From Oceanobacillus caeni (GTDB lineage: Bacteria; Bacillota; Bacilli; Bacillales; Amphibacillaceae), in NCBI RefSeq assembly GCF_019037185.1, contig NZ_JAHHXM010000033.1, forward strand, positions 1 to 34,686: 34,686 nucleotides of DNA, in the 5' to 3' direction. Numbering within the stretch: the stretch's first letter is position 1; each line of letters begins with the position of its first letter. Below the pieces are notes generated by a model. It was not told the DNA's origin. It saw only the letters and a list, made by a program, of their open reading frames with translations, and searched no databases. This document shows positions 27,244-34,145 of the stretch, piece by piece. A program made the position numbers and the translations under genes.

Positions 27244-27660
27244 CTAATGGTGGGGTAGTATTCTCTCTTCTTCTTGATTATGAAAGGCATCAACATGTAC
27301 TAAAGTGTGGAGCATTTCCAGAACACCTTGATTAAATCCTTCCGTTTCAAGTGATTGTTTAATTTCTTTAACTAAAAAACGTAATATGTCATGATCCCTA
27401 GTTAGTGCAACAACGTCATTTTTTAATTCTGGAGATTCCTCTACAAGCTCCTTATATAACCCTTCTTCTTCCGCATCTGCATGACGTAATGTTCTTGTCT
27501 CCCAATGTTCAACAGCTATATATGCAATTTCTAACGCCTTGTCCGTTTGATTATTGTTTACTAATTTACCAAGGATTCCATTAAGTTCCCTTGCCTCTTC
27601 TAAAGCCGCCTCATGTATAGCGGAATGACTATCCACATGCTTTAATCCCTTACCCGACAT
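27244..27660 (-). CDS. hemerythrin-like HHE domain protein
   Basis: This is a 138-aa single-domain, four-helix protein with the hemerythrin cation-binding pattern. Candidate diiron ligands include H12/H16 (DSHSAIHEAA), H60 and E64 (RHADAE), H90 (TRDHDILRFLV), H118/H122/H127 with E130/E131 (LHTLVHVDAFHNQEEER). Such proteins bind O2 or NO or handle iron. Bacterial versions often accompany denitrification genes. The ATG at 27660 follows GGGAGGG; an ATG 42 bp upstream in frame lacks a ribosome site. It appears to be the first gene of the narG2 transcript, since a terminator closes the unit upstream. I find no clear FNR box in its ~160-bp promoter region. Confidence 0.88.
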   Translation of the reverse strand: MSGKGLKHVDSHSAIHEAALEEARELNGILGKLVNNNQTDKALEIAYIAVEHWETRTLRHADAEEEGLYKELVEESPELKNDVVALTRDHDILRFLVKEIKQSLETEGFNQGVLEMLHTLVHVDAFHNQEEERILPHH

Positions 27661-27814
27661 ATGCTTCCCTCCCTTTAGATTAATCACGTAAATGATATAC
27701 ATAATCCATTATGAGTTTCCTTTTCCTTTTTTATACAAAAAAAGAAGTTATTTATAAGAAGACATTTCTCAATTCATTTTTGAATATCTCAGGGAATTCG
27801 ACAAATTTCACGAA

Positions 27815-27849
27815 ATAAAAATAGCGACTTAACTTGAATATTAAGTCGC
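27815..27849 (-). terminator. terminator after the radical SAM gene
   Basis: On the - strand GCGACTTAA (27849-27841) pairs with TTAAGTCGC (27832-27824) around an 8-base loop and is followed by TATTTTTATTTC. It ends the DUF2249-radical SAM unit. Between it and the hemerythrin ATG lie about 165 AT-rich bases with no gene; a promoter for operon 2 must lie there, but no hexamer pair stands out. Confidence 0.85.
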
Positions 27850-27871
27850 ATTTTTTCTTATCTTATTCCGT

Positions 27872-28996
27872 TTACCTTTTGCCTTTTTTCCTCATTACTT
27901 TAGGTATATATACACAGTACGGTTCACTTTCCATATAATCTCCTGTTGCATTATATGCTCTAGATCTTGAACCACCGCAAACATGTCTAAATTCGCAAAC
28001 CCCACATTTCCCTTTATATTTGTCTGGATTTCGAAGATTTTTAAATACCTCGGATTCTCTATAAATTTCTTGTAGTGGGTTAACACGAACGTTTCCTGCC
28101 TTAATTGGCAATAATCCACTAGGGTATACATCGCCAATATGAGAAATGAATACAAATCCATTCCCATCATTTACTCCTTTAGGTGCACGACCTAATCCAT
28201 CAATCTGTCCGGTTTTTCCCTGATTTACAGCATCTTCATAAAAGATATGTTCCTTATCACTCATTCCCTTGTGTTCACGCATCTTTTGTTGGATCACTAC
28301 TCGTCTGTAATGTTGACCAGCGGTTGTTTTAATATCAAAAGGAACTCGCTTGGATAATTGATATAACCATCTAAACACTTTTTCATGTTCTGCAGGAGAA
28401 ATCATATCTGATTCTTTTCCTCTACCTGTCGGAACAAGGAAAAACACACTCCATAATACGCAGTTTAGGCTCTCGACCATTTCTGCCATTTCCTCTAAAT
28501 AATCAAGATTATATTTAGAAATAACCGTATTAATCTGTAAAGGCATCTTTAGTTCATGCAAATATTGAATTGCTCTCATTGTTAAATCAAATGATCCTTC
28601 AGTCCCACGAAAGTGATCATGGATTTCTTTACAGTGACCATCGATACTAAATGCCCATCTAGCAAGACCAATATCTTTTGCTTTTTTCATTGCTTCTTTG
28701 GTAACATTTGGTGTTGCGGAAGGCGTCATGGAAACACGTACACCTTTTTTAATGGCATGTTCTGCAATATCAAATACATCTGGCCGCTCCAGTGGATCGC
28801 CCCCTGTGAACACAAGCATGGGATTATCCATGTCATAAATATCATCAATTAATTTCTTTCCTTCTTCAAAAGTTAATTCGAGTGGATGTCTATGGTGTTG
28901 AGCTTCTGCACGACAATGCAAACAATGCAATGCGCATGCACGTGTTAATTCCCATATTACAATAAATGGATTTTGATTATAATCTCTATTAAACAT
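27872..28996 (-). CDS. radical SAM/SPASM protein, NirJ/AhbD-like
   Basis: This 374-aa protein has the radical SAM motif C21-X3-C25-X2-C28 (CALHCLHC) after NPFIVIWELTRA, then TGGDPLERPD and a SAM-binding core. The C-terminal SPASM region is CGVCEFRHVCGGSRSRAY followed by a distal Cys (EPYC), for auxiliary cluster binding. The N-terminal pattern places it near the heme-modifying NirJ/AhbC/AhbD group and related SPASM proteins of unknown substrate. No nirS or other heme d1 gene is in the window, so a d1 role is not supported. AAGGATGGG precedes the ATG. It is co-directional with, and 70 bp after, the DUF2249 gene. Confidence 0.85.
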   Translation of the reverse strand: MFNRDYNQNPFIVIWELTRACALHCLHCRAEAQHHRHPLELTFEEGKKLIDDIYDMDNPMLVFTGGDPLERPDVFDIAEHAIKKGVRVSMTPSATPNVTKEAMKKAKDIGLARWAFSIDGHCKEIHDHFRGTEGSFDLTMRAIQYLHELKMPLQINTVISKYNLDYLEEMAEMVESLNCVLWSVFFLVPTGRGKESDMISPAEHEKVFRWLYQLSKRVPFDIKTTAGQHYRRVVIQQKMREHKGMSDKEHIFYEDAVNQGKTGQIDGLGRAPKGVNDGNGFVFISHIGDVYPSGLLPIKAGNVRVNPLQEIYRESEVFKNLRNPDKYKGKCGVCEFRHVCGGSRSRAYNATGDYMESEPYCVYIPKVMRKKGKR

Positions 28997-29027
28997 AATT
29001 TCCCATCCTTTAGTTACACGTATCTGT

Positions 29028-29062
29028 GAATATAAGTCCCTGTCTAACTCAAGGACTTATTC
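29028..29062 (-). other. intercistronic hairpin between DUF2249 and radical SAM genes
   Basis: ATAAGTCC (29032-29039) and GGACTTAT (29053-29060) pair perfectly, with an outer GAAT/ATTC extension across a bulge. No T run follows on the - strand, so this looks like an mRNA-processing or stability hairpin, not a terminator. Function is inferred from form only. Confidence 0.4.
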
Positions 29063-29066
29063 GGTG

Positions 29067-29306
29067 TTATTTTTTCTTAATTTTCACTTGCCACAAGTCG
29101 GGGCCTTCTTCTAAATACTCCCAACTAAATTGATTTTTTCTTTCCATTAAAAATTGATAATATAATGGTTTCGGATTGTGGTCATTGGACAGATGCATTA
29201 TTTCACCAGATTTTAATTGGTCAAACGCTTCAAATATTTTGGGATGTCGAATTTTTGGTTCAATGTCTGGTGCATGAAGTTTAATGGTATAGTGTTTTTC
29301 GTTCAT
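29067..29306 (-). CDS. DUF2249 domain protein
   Basis: This is a 79-aa protein spanning one DUF2249 domain: KLHAPDIEPKIRHPKIFEAFDQL, then the conserved GEIMHLSNDHNPKPLYYQF segment (the N-D-H/R-x-P-x-P-L-Y pattern) and a C-terminal W-Q-V-K-I strand. DUF2249 domains are TusA/SirA-like in fold and often sit beside hemerythrin or NO-related proteins; the molecular role is not established. ATG 29306 follows GGAGGG at 6-base spacing. The FNR promoter at 29533-29598 drives it across a ~220-base leader that contains repeat copy C1 in antisense. Confidence 0.85.
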   Translation of the reverse strand: MNEKHYTIKLHAPDIEPKIRHPKIFEAFDQLKSGEIMHLSNDHNPKPLYYQFLMERKNQFSWEYLEEGPDLWQVKIKKK

Positions 29307-29384
29307 GTGAATCCCTCCGTTTCTTTTCATAATCATTTGCTATATTTTGGAGTAAACTAATTTTGGAATTTAGGTACTCCTCCT

Positions 29385-29527
29385 ATGAAGAAGACTTCCA
29401 TCGGTGAGGGGCTCCTTCATCCCCCATTGATGGTTAGTTGCACTTATCGGACCTTTACGGGCAGTTGATCTCCTTCTTTCCCAAGAAGCTTTAGGTGAGA
29501 GTCTTACTGCACGTTTAGGGTGGCATA
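29385..29527 (+). repeat. dispersed repeat copy C1
   Basis: The repeat begins ATGAAGAAGACTTCCATC and contains a GGGG-CCCC hairpin inside a longer CCATC/GATGG stem. It aligns with C2 (29656-29759) along most of its length. It keeps a 22-base segment around TTGCACTTATCGGACC that C2 lacks, and C2 has about 10 bases near CACCTACC that C1 lacks. It encodes a short spurious reading frame on the - strand. I recall the sequence type as a common Bacillaceae repeat; no search was made. Confidence 0.75.
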
Positions 29528-29532
29528 AATTT

Positions 29533-29598
29533 AAGATACAATATAATAGCTCCATTCATTGTGACAAAACGCACTTATGAAACGTGATTTTACTCACG
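29533..29598 (-). promoter_or_regulatory. tandem FNR-type promoter for the DUF2249-radical SAM unit
   Basis: Box A, TGTGA-CAAAAC-GCACT (29560-29575), is centred 32 bp from a -10 candidate TATCTT (29533-29538, - strand), giving -41.5. Box B, CGTGA-TTTTAC-TCACG (29583-29598), is a symmetric variant centred 23 bp further upstream (-64.5). The same -41.5/-64.5 pair occurs before the heme-copper operon. Predicted start is about 29526. Confidence 0.7.
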
Positions 29599-29608
29599 GT
29601 TAATATAG

Positions 29609-29651
29609 AATGATATTTCTCACAACATAAGAATTATCTTCGTGATAGGAT
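29609..29651 (+). promoter_or_regulatory. FNR-type promoter of the second CRP/FNR gene
   Basis: AATGA-TATTTC-TCACA (29609-29624) has a perfect right half and a two-mismatch left half. TAGGAT at 29646-29651 is a -10 candidate (4/6) exactly 32 bp away centre to centre. Predicted start is about 29658, at the first bases of repeat C2. Autoregulation or control by Fnr is possible. Confidence 0.55.
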
Positions 29652-29655
29652 ATTT

Positions 29656-29759
29656 ATAAAGAAGACTTCTATCAGTGGGGAGTCCTTCATCCCCGCTAAT
29701 GGTTACGGGCAGTCGATCTCCCACCTACCTTCTTTGTTCCCCAGGAGCTTAAGGTGAGA
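29656..29759 (+). repeat. dispersed repeat copy C2, in the leader of the second CRP/FNR gene
   Basis: The repeat begins ATAAAGAAGACTTCTATC and holds a GGGG-CCCC hairpin with loop AGTCCTTCAT. It is a direct repeat of C1 with a 22-base deletion. By the predicted start it makes up nearly all of the ~130-base 5' leader of the downstream regulator gene. Whether it has regulatory activity or is a passenger is not known. Confidence 0.7.
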
Positions 29760-29788
29760 TAAAATTTGACATAGAAAGGTGGAGTGAA

Positions 29789-30481
29789 ATGTATCCTGAA
29801 TCGATAAAAAAATTACTACAGCGTTTCCCACTTTTTAAAAGTTTAGAGGATCACGAAATAAATCATGTAGTTGAATTAGCAAGAAATCGTAACTACCCAC
29901 ATGGAACACACATATTTATGCAGGGGGATCCATTAGAGAATGTTTATTTTATTCATCAAGGTAAGATTAAAATTTATCGAACAGACATCCATGGAAAAGA
30001 GCAAATTATTAATGTTTTAAGTGCTGGAGAAATGTTTCCTCACCAAGGATTCTTTAGAAATGATAATTACCCTGCACATGCGGAAGTAATGGAGGATGCT
30101 CATTTAATCTATATTCCCATTCATTTATTTGAAGATTTTCTTATTAATAACCCTGAGGTCAGTGTTAAAATCTTCCGAGTATTAGGTGATAAAATTGTAG
30201 ATTTACAAAATCGATTAGAAGATAAGATTCTTCGCAATACATATGAACAGATCATCCTATTATTAATTCGGTTAGGGAAAAAACACGGTAGAATGAATGG
30301 AAATGAAGAAATTACTCTGCTAACACAGTTTACCAATAAAGATCTTGCTAACATGATAGGCTCTAGTCGTGAAACGGTTAGTAGAACATTAACCCAATTA
30401 AAGAGGAAAAAGTTAGTTTTTACGGATACAAAAGGAAGAACCGTTCTTGATACAAAGAGATTAAAGGAAGAATTGTTTTAA
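29789..30481 (+). CDS. CRP/FNR-family regulator without cysteines
   Basis: This 230-aa protein has an N-terminal cyclic-nucleotide-binding-like domain (HIFMQGDPLENVYFIHQGKIKIYR, about 41-64), a dimerisation helix, and a C-terminal winged helix-turn-helix (TNKDLANMIGSSRETVSRTLTQL). The E-T-V-S-R recognition helix fits TGTGA half-sites. It has no cysteine at all, so it cannot hold an Fe-S cluster like Fnr. The N-terminal half is rich in His (H22, H26, H38, H41). Cys-free relatives such as DNR/NNR sense NO through heme; that is possible here but unproven. AAGGTGGAG precedes the ATG. It is divergent from the DUF2249 unit and convergent with the oxidoreductase cluster. Confidence 0.9.
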   Translation: MYPESIKKLLQRFPLFKSLEDHEINHVVELARNRNYPHGTHIFMQGDPLENVYFIHQGKIKIYRTDIHGKEQIINVLSAGEMFPHQGFFRNDNYPAHAEVMEDAHLIYIPIHLFEDFLINNPEVSVKIFRVLGDKIVDLQNRLEDKILRNTYEQIILLLIRLGKKHGRMNGNEEITLLTQFTNKDLANMIGSSRETVSRTLTQLKRKKLVFTDTKGRTVLDTKRLKEELF

Positions 30482-30482
30482 T

Positions 30483-30524
30483 AATAAAGGTATTCCAATC
30501 CAAAAGGAATGGTATACCTTTATT
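30483..30524. terminator. bidirectional terminator between the CRP/FNR gene and the CtaG-like gene
   Basis: AATAAAGGTA (30483-30492) pairs with TACCTTTATT (30515-30524); ATTCC/GGAAT extend the stem inside a small bulge. The hairpin abuts the CRP/FNR stop and overlaps the stop of the opposing gene. Confidence 0.7.
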
Positions 30525-31092
30525 CATTTTCACTTTCTTCTAGGCTATAATCTTTTATAAATAGAGATTGAACAAAATAAATGAAGAGACATAAACCTAT
30601 TAGTAAAAATGTCCAGCCAAGTGCTTTTTGTTCTACGATGAGGTAATTGTTACATATTTGTGTAGGAATAGCGATGTATAACCAAGCCATAGCACTTGAT
30701 ATTAAAATCAAACAAATAAAAATGATATTTTTTCCTAAAGTATTAAGATTACTCCAGCTATCCCGTAAAGGTATTCCTGCTAAAAATGGCAAGCTGATAA
30801 ATTTAAAAATCTCAATAGTTGATATCGCAAGTGCTTCATCCATCGCACGAGGAATCATCCAGTAGATTACGATAATCATAAATAGCATGATTCCTGGTAT
30901 TCCATTATAATTCCAGTTCTCAAAAACATTAGGAAATCTATCTTTTAAATACGGTGTAAATAGCATTCCAACTATTACGAGAAGCGGTATTTGCATATGC
31001 ATATGGACGACCATAATAGATTCAGATAATGTAATTACCGGTGGGAGCATAAGAAATAGATACAGTACTAAACCATATATAGCTTGCTTCAT
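30520..31092 (-). CDS. CtaG-like polytopic membrane protein
   Basis: This 190-aa protein has about six transmembrane helices. ESIMVVHMHMQIPLLVIVGML resembles the His/Met-rich helix of CtaG-type cytochrome oxidase copper-assembly factors. YWMIPRAMDEAL and FISLPFLAGIPLRDSW recall the second CtaG motif, but the usual histidines there are missing. The ATG overlaps the sco stop by one base (TAATG), so it is coupled to sco. A copper or heme assembly role for the adjacent oxidoreductase is inferred from this and from position. Confidence 0.65.
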   Translation of the reverse strand: MKQAIYGLVLYLFLMLPPVITLSESIMVVHMHMQIPLLVIVGMLFTPYLKDRFPNVFENWNYNGIPGIMLFMIIVIYWMIPRAMDEALAISTIEIFKFISLPFLAGIPLRDSWSNLNTLGKNIIFICLILISSAMAWLYIAIPTQICNNYLIVEQKALGWTFLLIGLCLFIYFVQSLFIKDYSLEESENE

Positions 31093-31724
31093 TACTTATC
31101 ACCTACCTCATTTTCAAGAATGCTCATTAGCTTGCTTGCTGCTTCATCCACCTTTTGGTAATCCATTACATCTACTAATTTCCCTTGTGGGTTGACAAGA
31201 TAAAAGGCAGAGTTGTGAGTAAAATTACCTTGATTATCGGGAATAACAATAACGCCAAATTCATCTAGTAAACTATGCAATTCTTCAGCATTTGGTACTC
31301 TTGCCATTCGCCATGTTTCCCCGTCACTTCCAAAAAGGCGACGATACTTTTCTAAGGTTTCAACATCATCACGCTCAGGATCAAAACTAATACTTAAGAA
31401 TACAATATCTTCCCCTATATATTTTTCTGGTACTTGATCATAGACATTAAATAGATTCATCTCTAATTCTGGACATACAGATGTACATGTTGTGTAAACA
31501 AATGTTATCATTACGTATTTCCCTTTGAATTCAGAAAAGGAGTATATATTTCCCTTACTATCCTCTAATGTTACATCTGGAAATACCGGTTGTTCCTCTA
31601 CCAATTTCATGGTTCTTGCCTATTCCGTAGTAAAAGCTTGAAATCCATCTGTTTCAATAAAAAACAGAACAACTCCAAATAAGACAACTACACATAAGGA
31701 TATTGTATTTTTATTTTTGATCAT
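31092..31724 (-). pseudogene. Sco-family copper chaperone, interrupted by an in-frame amber codon
   Basis: Sco proteins deliver copper to the CuA site and are membrane-anchored. The thioredoxin-like domain (31610 to 31092, 172 aa from an internal ATG) keeps the copper ligands C42-X3-C46 (TTCTSVCPE) and the distal His (GNFTHNSAF). Immediately upstream, in the same frame, ATG 31724 opens a 34-residue signal anchor (basic MIKNKNT, a hydrophobic helix, then ETDGFQAFTTE) with AGGGTG as ribosome site. TAG at 31622-31620 follows, then Ala-Arg-Thr and the internal Met. The join reads like one protein of about 210 aa with a single nonsense change. If the domain is made from the internal ATG, which has only a weak ribosome site, it would lack its anchor. 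Confidence 0.8.
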
Positions 31725-31802
31725 CCGATCACACCCTATATTTTTTAAGGAAATTAATGCTTCAAAATTTTATCTTTCTTTATCTCTTTATAAAAATCAA
31801 AA

Positions 31803-31936
31803 ATGTTTTATAAAAAGAGAAATCCGAACTTTACAGAAGTTATGGAGTAGATAAACCGCTTCGGAAATATACTCCGCTAATTCTGTGGGATTCTTCGTCA
31901 TTTGAGTTAAACATTTCGTTATGTTCCAACCTCATA
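31803..31936. repeat. MITE-like repeat element, degraded copy lacking the core
   Basis: This aligns with the element at 11076-11316 over both flanks: TCCGAACTTTACAGAAG (31823 on) and the following GTTATGGAGTAGATAAACCGCT, then AATTCTGTGGGATT and TTAAACATTTCGTTATG. The central 96 bases present in the full copy (11160-11255) are absent, and the left terminal repeat is lost. The right terminal repeat survives with one mismatch (TTCCAACCTC). It sits between the heme-copper subunit I gene and sco. Confidence 0.75.
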
Positions 31937-31966
31937 TCCTCACTCTTTAAAAAGAAGAATGTTTGT

Positions 31967-33646
31967 TTACCAAGTCCTAAATGGCGGGGATCCTGGTGGT
32001 GCATTAACGATAATATCCATTAATGGCACTACATATCCCATAGCTACAATTGCCAAAAACATAACAATCCATAACCCCCAGCGCTCTGTCCATTTTGGAG
32101 TCGGCATTACATTTTCTTCAGCTTCCGCAATCGGGAATTCAGTTTCTCCTTTTGGTGCAAAGAACATTAAGTGGATTGCGATATAAAACATGAGGATAAC
32201 TCCAATGATAAGTAGTGTTCCTCCAATAGCTAATAAGAACAAATACGGATCCCAACTTAAAGCAGTTGCTTGATCACCATAAGTAGAAAAAGAACTTCTT
32301 CTAGGCGCCCCTAATAATCCAACCCAATGCATAGAACCAGACATAAAGATCATACCAACTGTCCAAATAATGGTTTGATAAATACCTAATCGATTGATTC
32401 GCGGTGTTAATTCACGCTTGGAAAGATGTGGAATTAACCAATAGGCGATTCCAAAGAAGGTAAGAACTACTGTAACACCAACTGTTAAATGAAAGTGACC
32501 CGTTACCCATAACGTATTATGGACAACTTGATTTAACTGATTATTTGTTTGTGCAATTCCACCTGCACCACCAAATATAAATGCAACCATCGCAATAAAT
32601 GGTGCTAAGAAGCGGACATCACCCCAAGGTAATTTCTTGAACCAACCTAATAATCCTTTTGCTCCTTTTTTTCTTCCTGTCCGTTCAAATGCAGCAAACA
32701 TTGCAAAGGCCGTCATCAAGGATGGAAATGCAATTGATAGGCTCATAAATACATGAATAAATTTCCAAGTTTCTGTAATACCAGGATCAATAATTTGATG
32801 GTGAAACCCACCTGGGATATTTAATATAACTAACAAAATAACAACTAATCGAGTTAAGCCATCACTAAATAATTTACCGCCAATAACCTTTGGTACAACA
32901 ACATACCACGCTGAAATAGCAGTTAAATACCAAATATTAACTAATGTATGACCAAAGCTCCAAAACAGCGTACGGCTAAGCATAACATTGACGGTTTCCG
33001 TCCAACCGAAAGCCCATGGAATAAGCATGAACACTTCAACAGTTACTCCAATACTTCCGAAAAATAGTAGTACAAATACACCAGTTGCAAAAAATGCTAA
33101 TAATGGAGTATGTTTTCCACGATGATTTTTTCTCCAATTGGCGATATTTATAAACGCTCCAAATGCAGCAATCCAAATACCTAGAACAACAAAAACTAAA
33201 CCAATATAAAACCACGGGGAAGCTTGCATTGGTGGATAAAAGGTATATAAAACGGATGCATCCCCCATAACAATAGTTGTTGCAACAAAGGCAACCCCAA
33301 TCATCATCATTCCAAATGCAATCCAACCCATTTTCCGAACTTTAGGTAATAGGCCGCCTAACGTATGGGATAGAGCTGCATAAAAATAGCCGACTGTAAA
33401 TAATGTTGTAAAGACTAATAATAATAAAATGCCATGTGCTGTTAGCGTTTGATAGTAGTCAAACCAACTTGGTAACTCCAGCAATCCTGCTCGATTTAAT
33501 CCTTGAAATAAACCTAGAAAACCTCCAATTAATAATACGAGAAATGCTACTGCGAGATACGTTAAGCTGAGTCGAGCATCATCTTGATGAAATCCAGCAA
33601 CATAGTTTATTTTTTTTGAAAGATTACGTTTTTCCACTAATTCCAT
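31967..33646 (-). CDS. cbaA: B-family heme-copper oxidoreductase subunit I, predicted CuA-type nitric oxide reductase
   Basis: This 559-aa protein has about 12-13 helices. By sequence it would be named b(o/a)3 cytochrome c oxidase subunit I. All six metal-ligand histidines are present: H71 and H386 for the low-spin heme, H384 for the high-spin heme, and H233, H282, H283 for the second metal. Numbering coincides with T. thermophilus ba3 from 233 onward. The helix VI motif, however, is GHTLVNIW: residue 237, the His-cross-linked Tyr essential for O2 chemistry, is Asn. Y248, S309 and T312 of the ba3 K-path remain; 315 is Ala. Loss of the Tyr, together with nar genes and FNR boxes, fits the CuA NO reductase described from Bacillus azotoformans. 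ATG 33646 follows AAGGAGGGG. Confidence 0.85.
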   Translation of the reverse strand: MELVEKRNLSKKINYVAGFHQDDARLSLTYLAVAFLVLLIGGFLGLFQGLNRAGLLELPSWFDYYQTLTAHGILLLLVFTTLFTVGYFYAALSHTLGGLLPKVRKMGWIAFGMMMIGVAFVATTIVMGDASVLYTFYPPMQASPWFYIGLVFVVLGIWIAAFGAFINIANWRKNHRGKHTPLLAFFATGVFVLLFFGSIGVTVEVFMLIPWAFGWTETVNVMLSRTLFWSFGHTLVNIWYLTAISAWYVVVPKVIGGKLFSDGLTRLVVILLVILNIPGGFHHQIIDPGITETWKFIHVFMSLSIAFPSLMTAFAMFAAFERTGRKKGAKGLLGWFKKLPWGDVRFLAPFIAMVAFIFGGAGGIAQTNNQLNQVVHNTLWVTGHFHLTVGVTVVLTFFGIAYWLIPHLSKRELTPRINRLGIYQTIIWTVGMIFMSGSMHWVGLLGAPRRSSFSTYGDQATALSWDPYLFLLAIGGTLLIIGVILMFYIAIHLMFFAPKGETEFPIAEAEENVMPTPKWTERWGLWIVMFLAIVAMGYVVPLMDIIVNAPPGSPPFRTW

Positions 33647-33659
33647 CCCTTCCCCTCCT

Positions 33660-34127
33660 TTATTTAACGGTTATCGTCGTTGCCATCAACTGATGACCTG
33701 CTCCGCAATATTCATTACAAAGTACAAGGTATTCACCAGGTTCATCGAATTTTTGCGAGATTCGTTGAATATAACCTGGCGTTACCATTGCATTAATGTT
33801 CGTTCCAGCAACTTGAAAGCCATGAACGACATCTTTAGAAGTTAACGTAAAATGAACTTCAGAACCCGCCGATATTTCAATTTCATTTGGAGTAAAACTA
33901 AATGCTTGTAGTGTCATAACTACTTCATATTCATTTTCTCCTATTTCAAACACACCTGGATTATCAAATGGAGCATGTTCATCTACCTTTTGTGGATCTA
34001 ATGTTTCCGTATTACTTGGTGGTGCCATTCCTTGGGCAAACGCTTGGTATCCAGTAAACACCATGGAAAGCACAAGAATAGCTACACCAACAATTAACCA
34101 AATTTCTTCAGCACGATGCATTTTCAT
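33660..34127 (-). CDS. cbaB: heme-copper oxidoreductase subunit II with CuA site
   Basis: This is a 155-residue subunit: one N-terminal helix (about 9-30, WLIVGVAILVLSMVFTGY) anchors an external cupredoxin domain. The CuA ligands are H in VVHGFQV and the C-terminal LCNEYCGAGHQLM (C-X3-C with His and Met). It has no heme c motif. A Glu preceding the helix (AEEIW) aligns with Glu15(II), the K-path entry of ba3. I start at the ATG at 34127; AAGGAGG lies within the longer reading, eight bases upstream. It accepts electrons from a cytochrome c or quinol donor and passes them to subunit I, 13 bp downstream. Confidence 0.92.
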   Translation of the reverse strand: MKMHRAEEIWLIVGVAILVLSMVFTGYQAFAQGMAPPSNTETLDPQKVDEHAPFDNPGVFEIGENEYEVVMTLQAFSFTPNEIEISAGSEVHFTLTSKDVVHGFQVAGTNINAMVTPGYIQRISQKFDEPGEYLVLCNEYCGAGHQLMATTITVK

Positions 34128-34145
34128 CAGGTTAACCTCCTTCAT

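Noticed and set aside
27797-27812. Possible FNR box before the hemerythrin-narG2 unit (CGTGA-AATTTG-TCGAA on the - strand)
   Set aside because: Several mismatches to consensus, and no -10-like hexamer at the spacing shared by the five accepted promoters.
27872-28996. Heme d1 biosynthesis enzyme NirJ
   Set aside because: The radical SAM and SPASM motifs fit, but no nirS or other d1 gene is present, so only the broader family is claimed.
29370-29555. 61-codon frame on the - strand reading through repeat C1
   Set aside because: It lies wholly within the repeat and promoter region, has no ribosome site, and its sequence is the translation of the repeat's hairpins.
29656-29759. Riboswitch or the Bacillaceae-1 RNA motif in the leader of the CRP/FNR gene
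   Set aside because: One hairpin loop contains GTCCT, but I could not find the second matching loop, and the sequence behaves as a repeat shared with C1. A covariance-model search would decide.
31967-33646. Plain b(o/a)3 cytochrome c oxidase subunit I
   Set aside because: The overall match is good, but Asn at the cross-linked Tyr position and the denitrification context argue against O2 as the substrate.
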